From: Apostichopus japonicus
Lineage: Eukaryota > Echinodermata > Holothuroidea > Aspidochirotida > Stichopodidae
Direction: 5' to 3'
Assembly: GCF_037975245.1 (NCBI RefSeq)
Contig: NC_092581.1
Span: 19,926,303 to 19,990,302, forward strand
DNA: 64,000 bases
In this document: positions 28,373 through 39,153 of the stretch, piece after piece
Numbering within the stretch: position 1 is the first letter of the stretch
Layout: each line of letters starts with the position of its first letter
The notes under the pieces: generated by a model
Told to the model about the DNA's origin: nothing
The model's input: the letters and a program-made list of their open reading frames with translations, nothing else
The model's database searches: none
Program-made: the position numbers and the translations under genes

Positions 28373-28531
28373 TACTGCAAATCTTAGTACGAAGTGGACA
28401 TATGTTTACTCTATCAGATTAGGTGTTGAGAATTGACCCAAAACTTAATCTTGCGTTTCCATTATTGACGATTGCACTCATATACCTTGACTGTATGAAA
28501 CATAAGAAAACTCATATAATGTATGGCATAT

Positions 28532-28831
28532 TTATAAATTATGACACGGCTTTTCCATCATAACGATGAAAAAGAAAATATTATATTTATACTTTACAAA
28601 TAATTGTACATACGAGGAAAGACGCGCCATATGCCATTCAAAAGGCATTAATCTACATTGACTTCTATTGTTAGTAATGTTAGAAATTGTCTTCCTCTCG
28701 AACCAGGACGCTTCACCTACAGTCCCTACGGGCAGGCTGGGGCCATTTTTACTAGGAATCTCCGTTATTGCTTCGAATAATCCGGTTTTTACCGCTATCT
28801 CCTCCATCGAGGGTTTAGGACCTTCAGCCAA
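28532..28831 (-). other. Unassigned 99-codon open frame, uncertain
   Basis: A minus-strand frame begins MAEGPKPSMEEIAVKT and has mixed, non-repetitive composition for its first 80 residues. A GTAGGT inside it (near 28715) could act as a splice donor. I recognise no domain, see no convincing acceptor upstream, and the 3' third becomes AT-driven (KYKYNIFFFIVMM). It could be a fragment of a gene, a decayed repeat or chance. Not recognised; kept only as a candidate. Confidence 0.15.
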
Positions 28832-31578
28832 ACAGTAATACTGTCATCCATATATACCTGCACGTGTTAACGGCAATTAAAGACAAGTATCTCACTACGC
28901 CGTTACCGGGGGCAACCTATTCCCATCACTCAACGTTCGGTATATTAAATGGACTGCGCGGCTAGCCTTAACAAATCGAGTTTTACTATGCATAAAGATA
29001 CGATAGGATTAAGTGGATGGCTTCATGTGAAGCATCTTCTTTAGATGGAACATGAATAATACATTTCATGCCGTGTTTATCTGCAAACACTTGTAAGTTC
29101 TTGTTAGTTACAAAATTCCTTTATACAATTTTAGAGGGAGTGACATTTTCGATCCAATAGTTGGATTTTCTTGAAAGGCGAACTAAAAACGAAAAGAGAA
29201 TGATTACATATTTATAATGTACTAATACAATATGAGAGATCGCCAGGGTGGGGCGAGGAGAGGAGGGGAGGAGAGGGGGATACGGTAACAGGAATACTGA
29301 AACTCAAAGAGGGAGAACACTGTCAACAAACTACTGCATGATAGGTTTCCTTACACTGGCTTTTTGCAGTAGAAAAGCAGCTTGCTAACAGTTGTTTTTT
29401 CTTCTTCTCGCAATTTGTATAAGAAAGACAGTCAAATCACCTTATTTGCGTGTAACGGCCAATTACCAGTAATTCTTACCAAAACTGGATATATCGGGGA
29501 AATTAGCAAATCATCAAAATAATACATTTTCCCTAATTATCGCTTTCACCAAATGAATACAAATTAGCAAATTGACAATTCCATTTCGATTCCGAAAATG
29601 TCTTCATCGAGACATTAATTCATATTAATGATTAATCACTTACAAAATACAAGTTGGAAATTCCTTTCGGTTTATTTTCTTCTCTACTATTGTAGATGAT
29701 TGATTGGTTGATTGTTATTGGCGATAAAAATTCAAGCAATTTATCTCATTTGCTAAAGAATGTACTTAAAATCGACGCAAATATTTGCAATGAAACAGCT
29801 GTTTGAGTTCATGTTAACATCAACAATTTGTCTACACTCTCCGATACTAAATTCACGTAACAAAATCTTTAGATTAAATATGGTCCAATTTCAAATAAAA
29901 GGAGGCTGGTAACCAGACCGGTGGTCATACCTCCCCCACTCCTCGTGGGGAATACAGACCAAGCGCAAAACGCTGCTGACATGACTTAAATTACGAAATA
30001 AAATTAGCGGAATTGAAATGGTCATCTTGTGAATACTGGGACAGTTCCAGGATTTTAGGAAGGAGGAAGTGTGGCCCTGGGTTCGTTGAAGCTGATTGCC
30101 ATGTTATGGGCCTGGTGTCTGTCCTCCCAGACCCCCCGCCCCCCAAAAAAAAACACAAGTAAAAAAATAGGGGTTTTAGATGTGAAATTATCTTTTTCTC
30201 AGGCGGATAGATAGATATAGTAGATATTTAAGTAGGTCTACACTCAGGTTTGTGCCAATAAATACTTTCATTTTTTTTTTGGTGAGTTTGGAAAGGGCTC
30301 CCCTTTGAATCCGGATCTGAGATATAGTCCACACTAACACACCCACACACATCTGAAAAATTAATCTCTTGAAACAACAAAGAAAAATCAACCTTTTAAG
30401 CCTTCTTACTAACATTGATACAAACAATATGTGACCAAACTTCCCCTTTTTTCATTTGAGTTTTTCTTCTTCAAGTTTTCATGAAAGTTAAAGTGAAATT
30501 GGGATTTTTTGGTGAATGTACCCCAGATTAATCAGCACGCCTGGTTTACAATTCCCAATGACAAGACAAAATTTCGAAATATTTGGTTGACTTTTTTTCT
30601 TAAATGTAATCAAACCAGTTTTGACATCTGTCACGGCAATTAGAATATCGAGAAGATTTCTTTGCGATAAAAAAAAGCAGCAAAAAGGAGAAATGAAGCA
30701 CATTATTTATACATCTTGTTTGACCTGACCTATTAATGAATACAGAAGATGGTTCTGACAACTTGGCGTGATAAATTCTGGATTCTTTAACCTTTTTACT
30801 CTCACTGGAAATTTGCACGAAAGGGGTGCAGAATATATTCTTGCTTAGATTTTTCTGCACGTATAGCATTCCTATATTTTTTCGAGGTTATTGAAGCTAA
30901 AATAAAGCAACGAATTTTACATTATTTAAACTGAAAACGACGTTAAAGACGAAATAAATAAATATATTAAAATTTATGGGCAAATCTTCTTTTTTTAAAG
31001 TTCTTATTAAAGTAGGTGTTTTTTATTTCGCTGTATAATTTTGTACCACTCTGATTAAGCAAATCTATCTCAGAATTCTAAGTCGTTATGATCACTTTGT
31101 TTGGTCCTACATAGAGAGTTCCTAACTATATAATACAATAAAACAAAATGTTGTATCTCTTACATTTAATTCATTTAATGTAACTAAAGCCCACCTCCGT
31201 ATAAAACAGGCAACTATTCGCGTGTACCATTTTCTATTCACCAAATGGGGTAATTAGGCTAGGCTTTTGATGGCATAACGCAGAGTCCACCGCAAGCTAT
31301 ATACCGTATGCTAATTAGTTGTTGACTCGACTCGGGCACTGCATAAAACAGGGGTTCAGAAACTGACTGTTATGTAATAAGGTTAAAAATGGCATCTTTA
31401 AACCAAAAGTAAGGAGAAGAAGGTAAAGGATGTAGTTTGTGAACTTGGGATTAACATAACAAGCGTAGGATCATGGAAAGGCAGGGGTCCGTCATGGTCA
31501 ACGACTATCTAAGTTAATCATGTGGGATAATCGCATCTAATCCAGTACTCTTGTGTCCTTGATTTATTAAGGCCTAGC

Positions 31579-31670
31579 CTATATATATATATATATAGAT
31601 TTAGATATATATATATATGTATATGTATATATATATATCAGGCTAAGTTAAGGATATATGTATAAGGATG

Positions 31671-31738
<68 letters not shown>
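31579..31738. repeat. AT microsatellite split by a repeated GGCTAAGTTAAGG segment
   Basis: Two AT tracts (about 31579-31638 and 31683-31738) are each followed by a related sequence: CAGGCTAAGTTAAGGATA at about 31639 and CAGGCCAGGTTAAGGATA at about 31740. The whole block therefore looks like a local duplication. Confidence 0.8.
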
Positions 31739-31742
<4 letters not shown>

Positions 31743-31747
31743 GCCAG

Positions 31748-31771
31748 GTTAAGGATATAAATATCCTTAAC
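31748..31771. repeat. Perfect inverted repeat, 11-bp stem
   Basis: GTTAAGGATAT is followed, after AA, by its exact reverse complement. This gives a hairpin-capable 24-bp element at the edge of the AT microsatellite. Confidence 0.8.
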
Positions 31772-34149
31772 ATTATCCTTAACACTAAAGTTTTAGCTGT
31801 CTATCCATCTGTCTGTTCTAGTGTATCTATCTTTTTTAGTGTTTTATTTGTTTCCGCTAGCCTTTGAAGATCCTGTTAGGACTGAAACATAGAGCCCTCT
31901 AACTCTTATTTCGAATATTTACGACAGGTTATTGAGATAAAATACAAATACAAATGAAGCCTTTCATAAGGCCTACATCGTCACATCCGTTAAACCATAA
32001 CGAGATAACGCCACTACCAACACACCCTTGTCTCATGAGTGGACGCCACGGCCAAACGGGAGGAATTGTTGGTAATATACAGATATTATATGCATCATAT
32101 TACTGTACAGTCCTTCTACTCTGTGTGCGTAGGAGGAAGACAGACGTAATTTCCTGTTTTTTATTATAGATGAAACGGAAAAAAAGTTTCCAATTCCATT
32201 CCACCTTTCTTTCTTTCCAATGTTTAGTTATTCACTGCCTCTGTCATTGTTACTAAACACTCGACGTTTTAGAACTACTATATCCATATCCCATCAAACA
32301 AACAAAATAAGAGACATAAGGTACAATGTTATCATGAATGTTACGCGTGATGTGAGTTTTTATTTGGAGACCTAACTACAAGCAGTTTTACGCCTGTTTT
32401 TTTAAAGGTTATGATTGTAAAGCAATCGTTAACGAATGCTTCTTTTGTAGACTTACATATTTCTGATATCGGGACCTCATGCTGCTGGAAAAACACCTGC
32501 TTTGTACATATTCCCGTTGTTACACTTGAGGCTTCTTCTATATTCAACTTGAAGAGTAAAATGTTTTATTGCAACTTCATATGCAATCTTGGTTAGGTCT
32601 AGAGATGTATTTGAAACAATCTGGTGCAAAAAAAAAAAAAAAAGGGGGGGGGGAAATAAATTGATAGTATCATTAACATATATAGGCGAAATGTCCCTAA
32701 ATTTGATCGACCAAGGATGAGTGTGAAATTGAAATGATCAATTGATATTCACATCACAGCTGAAATTGTCTAACTTAGCTTAAAGATGAAAGAAGACGGA
32801 CGTAAAAAAGTGGGCTCATATGCTTACACGTTCCTCGGGAATGTTCACATTTTCTCATGAAACTTCAATATATTGAATGCTTCGGGAGAATATTGGGCTT
32901 TCTCAATGGACTTCTAATACTGTCCATAAAATTGCTAGATATGCAGAAATGGTTTCGATGAATTCAAAGTTATGACACTTTCGTGAGAATATTCTTCATT
33001 TTGGAATAATTATGTTTGTAATATCCAGAGCCCTGGAGAGTTGAATGACTGTCGATTGGATTGTCAATTTCAGATGTTGCTATGGTGACAGATTCAGCCG
33101 ATTATAGTAGTCATTCACTCGTACTTAGTACACTGCAAGCGACGATGCCAGGCTTCCCGTCACTTGATAGTTATACTTAATACTGTGACGTTTATATGGA
33201 TTCATGTGAATTGCACTCGAGCCACACATCCAGCTAGTGTTTCGATTCAACGTGAGTCAACACAGATTAATGACCTGGATCTGACCCGAGTCACTTCTCC
33301 TCATGATTTGACTCAACTCTGACTCGATGCATGCCCACTTCACTCTAAATGACTAGTGTCAAGTTAAACTTACTTGATTCTTATTTCAACCAGTTTGTCT
33401 CGAAAGATCTGCTGTAAGGGGGTGTTGTAATGGCCCGATTCGAGTATGACCCACATTATAGATTCACACGTTTAAGTATCGACGCCACTGTGCTTGATTC
33501 AGTTTGATTGCTCACTGCTGTTCGAGAACGACTTTCAAACCAGTCACCTCAGGATTGCAATGATTACAAATTATAAAATTATAATATGACATCTCTGTAT
33601 CGAATAATTTCTGACCAATAGTTGTTTGATCTCTCAAATTTACCTCAATTTTCGTAACTATTCTGACGAAATATGTAACACTGGCTTGGAGTTGGGGGCA
33701 ACAAACGTAAAAGCGACAAAAAAACGAAGTAACATTAGTTCAAGTGTAGTCATCGAAATAATTTCTACCTGTGCTTTTGTCAGTGTTCACTAACCGTCGT
33801 ATAAGGAAAACATACACGGTACTTCCGGAGCTGTAATACCTGATAAAAAGGGCGTATGACGGCTGAGGCATATACTCACCAATAATTTATCCATTATAGT
33901 TTTTTTTTAGCTTCCTTACCATCCAGGGCTATTTCTTGCCCGTAATTTCTGTATCGGCCTCAACACCTTGAAATCGGGCAGACTAGAATCTATGAAACTC
34001 TTTGACATATCGTTTACTTCAAAAGTCGCAAAATACAGCATCGCTCTGCATTTAAGTATATATTTAATAATTTCTCACGCCTAGTTCTCATCCTCCTATC
34101 CCGGGACGCAAATCAGTTAGGGGTACTTTCGCCCCTCCCCCATACAACT

Positions 34150-34650
34150 ACATTAGATCAGCCGAGTGCCTGGTGACCTTAAATGAACTCTGACCTACAT
34201 CAAATTGTACACAAACTATACGAACACAAGGCTATTATACCATGCATATATTAGCTACTTTCATGTTCTGGTTCTTAAGATACACCTCTTTTGATATTTT
34301 CACATTTTGCACTCTATGACTCCAAATGACCTACACCACAAGCAATATGGTTCGCTGAACTAATAACAGGTAATCCACATGCTAAATATACTAATTGCAC
34401 AGGTGACCTTCTACTTCTTGAGATATTGTGTGAACGCTTCTTTTCAGACATTGACCCATGCTGACCTCAAATGACCATTGACCAATACCAACAACAATTC
34501 CAAGCCAGTTCTACCTAAGGGGAACCTACATATATATATATATATGAAATGTACCCCGTTTTCCTTGAGGTTTGAGCGTTTACGAGCAAGTGTCACACAC
34601 ACACGATAGACCATCGCATAGTTTCCTTCTGCCTTTGGCAAGGAATCAAA
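34150..34650 (+). repeat. Dispersed TGACCT-rich repeat, copy 1
   Basis: The segment contains repeated TGACC(T/C)CAAATGACC-type motifs and ends with TTCCTTCTGCCTTTGGCAAG. The same motif series and the same terminal sequence, TTCCTTCTGCCTTTGGTGAG, occur in the same orientation at about 51985-52350, so both look like members of one interspersed family. Boundaries are approximate and no terminal inverted repeats or coding capacity were seen. Confidence 0.5.
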
Positions 34651-36289
34651 AGGAATACATGAGATAAGTACAAAGACACAAACATTTCGTCAAATTTGTT
34701 TCACTTTCTTTTTCTGGAGAATACGTCTGCTTACTTGAATAAACATGAAATGGTATAAAATTCTTCTTGTTTGTAATAATACTTGTAAATATCAAAGAAA
34801 CTGTAACTAAATTTAACAATATAAATGTAAAGGCATCTTATATGTTTACTAGGCAAGTTACATGTATGCCCTGACAGCTCTTACCATGCGGAAGGGGAAG
34901 GGTTAGGGGAGTAAAGAGGTGGAAGTAAAATATACATATTGTACATACTGGCATCGAGAGCCCTTTTCTTCCATTTTCCCTTTAGTTCATGAAAATGAAA
35001 CTACCCCTATTCTTTATCCCATATTGCCCAGCCCCCCCCCCCCAGGTCCTATGGTTGTATTTTCTGACGCCCTCCTTTCAGGCCCAGGCTTCAACTAATT
35101 GGGGGTCCTGACATTTGAAAAATTAATCAGGGGAGTCAGAAGGGGGAGTTGATCATACAGGTTCCTCTTTACTCCTCAAGTACAATATAGTCATACACAA
35201 CAGCTCAACATACAGACGTTACAACCCATTTCATTGGTTCATGAAAGGGTCAAAGGTTATATTTCATACCTGGATGTTTTTTTCAGATAACTTAAATGCG
35301 AGGAGAGTTTAAATAACAACATCTAAAGTCTAACTGCATGTAACATTTCTAAATGCTTCGTCATGTGTTAACATTAAACTCCTACCAAAATCAAACTCCA
35401 GAATAAATGAGCATTGCTCTTGTAAATGCAATCAAATTAACCCAACTATATGTTTCTCACAGCCTGCAAATATGCACCTGACATCGAAAACAGCATGTGG
35501 ATTACCGTTCTGGCGACTTGCAAACTTTCTAAATTCTGTTTGGTCCAACAAACATTCTTTGGTGGATCCTGAGACTACACAACGTTACCTGTTTCTTGTT
35601 TGTTAATATGAGAGTAATCAGCAACGAATACATACTTGTAATAACTTATGAAACTGTAATTCAACAGCAATGGTCGTTTACATAAATCCTTACTTGATAA
35701 CTTTTTGCAAAAGTTTCAAGAAACTCAGTAGAATATGTAACTTTATAACCCCATTTTCACTAAACTTCAGTCTTAAAATAAAACAAAGTGAAAGAGATCA
35801 TGACCTTTTCAAGTGCAACAACCCCATGTTCATTCTTGCCCATATATAGTGCTTTATTTAAGATATTCGTTTTTGGTTTCCTCAAAAGAAACTGGAAATA
35901 TAAAGGGTACCACGTAACATGATCAAAATAAAGTATACAGGTTACAGAGTACAGAGCATGCAAAACCAAATGTGCCTGCTGACTATTTCTACCTTGTAAA
36001 TTACAACTTGAGTTGGATCTCTTTACAAGAATCTTGCTAACTAGAACACAAAAGCAGTAAAGACAAAATAAAAGCGTTGGTAGTTCATTTTTCTCTCTTT
36101 TTTTTGACACAAGTCCAAGCCTTGATCGCTGACTCTCATAGAATCCTCTGGCCGTCAAGGTTCTTGATTCATTTTTTTCTCTTATATCACTTCACAGTTT
36201 CTTATCGGTTGCTTAAAGAGAAGAAAATACAGACAATTAGAGTAAGACAACAGTACACCATATATCTATACAGAATAAAAGTAAATCTT

Positions 36290-36955
36290 TGGGAGGAGAG
36301 TGGGTGGTGGAGGAGAGTGGGTGGGAAAGGAGTGGTAGGGAGAGGTGAGTGGGTGGGAGTGGACATTAGGTGGTGGAGGAGATTGGGTGGGAGAGGAGAT
36401 TGGGTGGGAGAGGAGAGTGGGTGGGAGAGTAGGTGGGGGAGGAGAATGGGTGAGAGGAGAGTGGAGGGGGGATGTGAGTGGTAGGGAGAGGTGAGTGGGT
36501 GGGAGTGGACATTGGGTTGGGGAGATTGGGTGGGAGAGGAGAGGGAGAGTGGGTGGGAGAGTAGGTAGGGTAGGAGAATGGTGAGAGGAGAATGGGAGAG
36601 AGGAGGGAGAGGGAATGGGAGAGGAGAGTGGATGGGAGAGGAGAATGGGAGAGGAAATTGAGTGGGAGAGTGTGTGGAGGAGAGTGGAGTTGGTGGGGGA
36701 GAAGAGAGGGTGGTAGAGGAGAGGAGGTGAGAGTGGGGAGTGAGTGGTAGAGTAGTTTGGAGACTAAAGTGGCTGAAAGAGGAGAATGGGGAGGGGGAGT
36801 GGGTGGGAGAGCAGGTGGGAGTGGAGAGCGGGAGGGAGTGGAGAGCGGATGAGTGAGGAGAGCAGTTAGGAGAGGAGAGTGGCGGGAGAGGAGAGCAGGT
36901 GGGAGGGAGTGGATAGTGGGTGGATGAGAGAGGAAAGTGGGTGGGTGTAAAGAGC
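36290..36955. repeat. Purine-only G-rich minisatellite tract
   Basis: About 660 bp consist almost entirely of G and A with scattered T, in irregular units such as GGGTGGGAGAGGAGAGT. The + strand is strongly G-rich; the opposite strand is a C/T tract. The open frame on the + strand here is low-complexity Gly/Arg/Trp/Glu and is not a gene. Confidence 0.95.
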
Positions 36956-37679
36956 TACAGACTAATAAATCAGCAACATCAATATTTCTTAGGATAATTT
37001 TGTCTCCTTTGTAGCTATCATTTCAAGTGATAGTAACAAATCAATCTTGGGTAAACTGGTACAAATTTAATGAAAGTGGAAATACAAAATTATCAAAAAT
37101 TTTACTTGATCAAGAAGTGAAATATTATTATATCTCTTTGAAAATTACAAAGTTAGACACTTCAAAAGAGTAACAAATGTTCATGCCAAAACTGCCAAAA
37201 AATAATGTAATAACCGAAAGTAACGATCCAGATAACAATATGCCGAGGTGTCAATATGACAAATTTTGTGAGATTTTCCACTGAAGTACAGTACAGACAT
37301 GATATCTGACCTTGAAAAGAAACTCCTCCAATGATTCCAATCTAATGATATAACAAATCGATAACGGATCATAAATGAACTTCATATATGCTTGGCTGAA
37401 AATTACCTCCCTCAGGGGTAGACTTCAGATCATGTTTGCACTATGCTGAATGCAGCTACTTGATATAAGTGACAATTTGATAGCGACCTGACAGTTTTGG
37501 GCAAAGATTTGACAAAGTGTGAGGCCCTCCCTCGGGGCAAGAGTAATAAAACAGACATTTTCTAGTTGACAACAGGGAATCAAAAGGGAAAGAATAATGT
37601 GGGTTGGGGGGAGGCAAATATTTTGTTTAACCACAAAATACACTTTAATATACTTTAAAGAAAAGTGCAAAGCCTCAGA
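36956..37679. other. Non-coding DNA just past the putative 3' end of the Tudor gene
   Basis: AT-rich sequence without a supported exon. It lies between the purine tract and the candidate polyadenylation signal of the Tudor gene, so it is probably intergenic. Confidence 0.45.
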
Positions 37680-37685
37680 TTTATT
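37680..37685 (-). promoter_or_regulatory. Candidate polyadenylation signal of the Tudor gene
   Basis: An AATAAA hexamer on the minus strand lies about 108 bp past the candidate stop codon at 37793-37795. Its position supports that terminal exon, but such hexamers are frequent by chance. Confidence 0.3.
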
Positions 37686-37792
37686 CAGGTAACATATATA
37701 TCTAACCTACTTTGGTTTCCATTTTTGAAGAGTCTATAGAACATAAATATTCGTCAACTGAGCTACAAAATGAACAAGACAAACTTATCAAG

Positions 37793-37799
37793 TCAGGGC
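37793..37799 (-). CDS. Candidate terminal coding exon (exon 27) of the multi-Tudor gene
   Basis: Exon 26 ends with AG of a split codon. On the minus strand, a good pyrimidine tract (TTTAATTTCTTTCTGAG) ends at 37800, and the next bases GCCCTGA would complete Arg-Pro-stop. This would end the protein right after the fifth extended Tudor domain, which is a natural place, and an AATAAA follows about 108 bp later. The evidence is only splice-site strength and phase, so another short terminal exon between 39.1 and 37 kb could be the real one. Confidence 0.3.
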
Positions 37800-37911
37800 C
37801 TCAGAAAGAAATTAAATATGCAAATTTGCAATAAACTGTAAGGAACGCATCAAAATATGATTTTATCAAGAGCAACTATCACTAGACAACAACAAATTGT
37901 ATCCATTTACT

Positions 37912-38320
37912 AATTTTTACACAGACTAGAGGTTGCAAACAAGAAGTTAACACATATATGCAAATGAGGCCTGAATGCAGGAGCCAACACCATTTTTATG
38001 GTTTAGGAGTTTTCTGACATTATTTGGAAAAAAAAAAGTTTAAATAATAAATCCCAATAAGGATGACGGAATACTGGAAGGTTTGAAATGTATGGAATGG
38101 CTCGTAACCATAGGAGTGTTAACCTAATAAACATACATGTTAATTTCCTGTGAGAGTTTGCAAACAAGAAATTAACATATACATTCATATCAGGCCTGAA
38201 TGTAGGAGAGAGCATCATTTTTTATGGTTTAGGAGTTTTCCAATGTTATTTTGGAAGAAAATTAAATTTCAAATAATTCCCTATAAAGATGACAAACTGC
38301 CGAATGGTTTGAAATATGGA
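37912..38320. repeat. Tandem duplication, two diverged copies of about 226 bp
   Basis: The stretch starting near 37930 (TTGCAAACAAGAAGTTAACA, then GGCCTGAATGCAGGAG and TTTTTATGGTTTAGGAGTTT) recurs from about 38156 with roughly 85% identity by eye. Both copies lie in the presumed last intron of the Tudor gene. Confidence 0.75.
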
Positions 38321-38481
38321 AAGGCCGACCATTGCTATGTAAGCAGAGAAACAAGAATGTAAATAAAGCTTAAATCCACTTTTTTAACAATAAATAGTTT
38401 CATTATTAAAAGTTTAATAAAGGCAGGATAAAAAATACCAATTTATGATGTTATTGATGTACTAAACTTGTAACTATAGGC

Positions 38482-39146
38482 AACAACAATAATAACAATA
38501 ATATTAATAACTAGTCTTATATACTCCAACAAAAGTTGTTCGATGCGCTTTACGGGTGCTGAATGTGCAAACACTAATAAAGTTGAGAGAAAAGAAAAGT
38601 TTTAAGACAGCGCTTGAATTGAATAATAGAATCTAAAGACCTAATTTCAACCGGGAGGGAGATCCATAAATGCGGTGCAGCATTCAGAAAACTACGGTCA
38701 CCAAAAGATCTTGTACGTGACATTGGAACCTGAAGTTGAAATTGATAATGCCAACGTACTGGTCTACATTTAGCTTGCTGATAAAAGAGAACATTAAGGT
38801 AGGTTGGGGTACATTAAGGTAGGTTTTAATGCCACGAATAGCTAGAATAAGGATTTTGTAGTCAATGCAGTCTTATTGGTAACCAGTGTAGTTCTTCCAG
38901 TATAGGAGTGATGGGAGTTAAACCTGTTTTCCCTATGGAAGATTCAAGCAGCCGTGTTTTGGGTCCTTTGCAATCTCGATAGTTGGGATATAGCTACACC
39001 AAATAGAAGAGAATTGCCATAATCAAGCCTACTCGAGATTACAGCATGAATAAGTTTCTCAGTCGCAGGCTTATCGAGATGTATAAAAGTTTGAATAGCA
39101 AGTTTGACATGAAACAGTGCAGGTTTAAGTTTCAAAATTTGACACT
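38482..39146 (-). mobile_element. 3' fragment of a non-LTR (LINE) retrotransposon, degenerate reverse-transcriptase C-terminus
   Basis: On the minus strand, 39144-38944 translates to a typical reverse-transcriptase 'thumb' stretch with AVISSRLDYGNSLLFG and LSRLQRTQNTAA. After a stop and frameshifts come LHWLPIR (near 38890), then DYKILILAI (near 38850) and the conserved C-terminal block FGDRSFLNAAPHLWISLP, ending in QLY and a TAG near 38572-38574. This order is the C-terminus of ORF2 in the Jockey superfamily (CR1, L2, Rex1 and relatives). An untranslated tail ends in TTATTG-like short repeats at about 38482-38515, as in CR1/L2 3' ends. A duplicated ACCTTAATGTACCCCAACCT lies near 38800. The copy is 5'-truncated and broken by a stop and at least two frameshifts, so it cannot move by itself. 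It starts about 10 bp from the donor of Tudor exon 26. Confidence 0.88.
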
Positions 39147-39153
39147 TGATTAC

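Larger units (their letters stand above)
28380..36280. other. Gene-free DNA, mixed simple and dispersed repeats
   Basis: Beyond the candidate frame at 28532-28831 I see no supported exon. The stretch carries AT tracts at 31579-31738, a perfect hairpin at 31748-31771, a region rich in GACTC motifs at about 33200-33520, a dispersed TGACCT-rich repeat at 34150-34650, a poly-C segment at 35033-35043 and a G/A-rich tract near 29248-29280. The minus-strand frame at 36158-35760 has no recognisable domain. Confidence 0.5.

Noticed and set aside
36077-36484. 135-codon + strand frame, second half rich in Gly, Arg, Trp and Glu
   Set aside because: The second half is the G-rich purine minisatellite; the first half has no recognisable domain.
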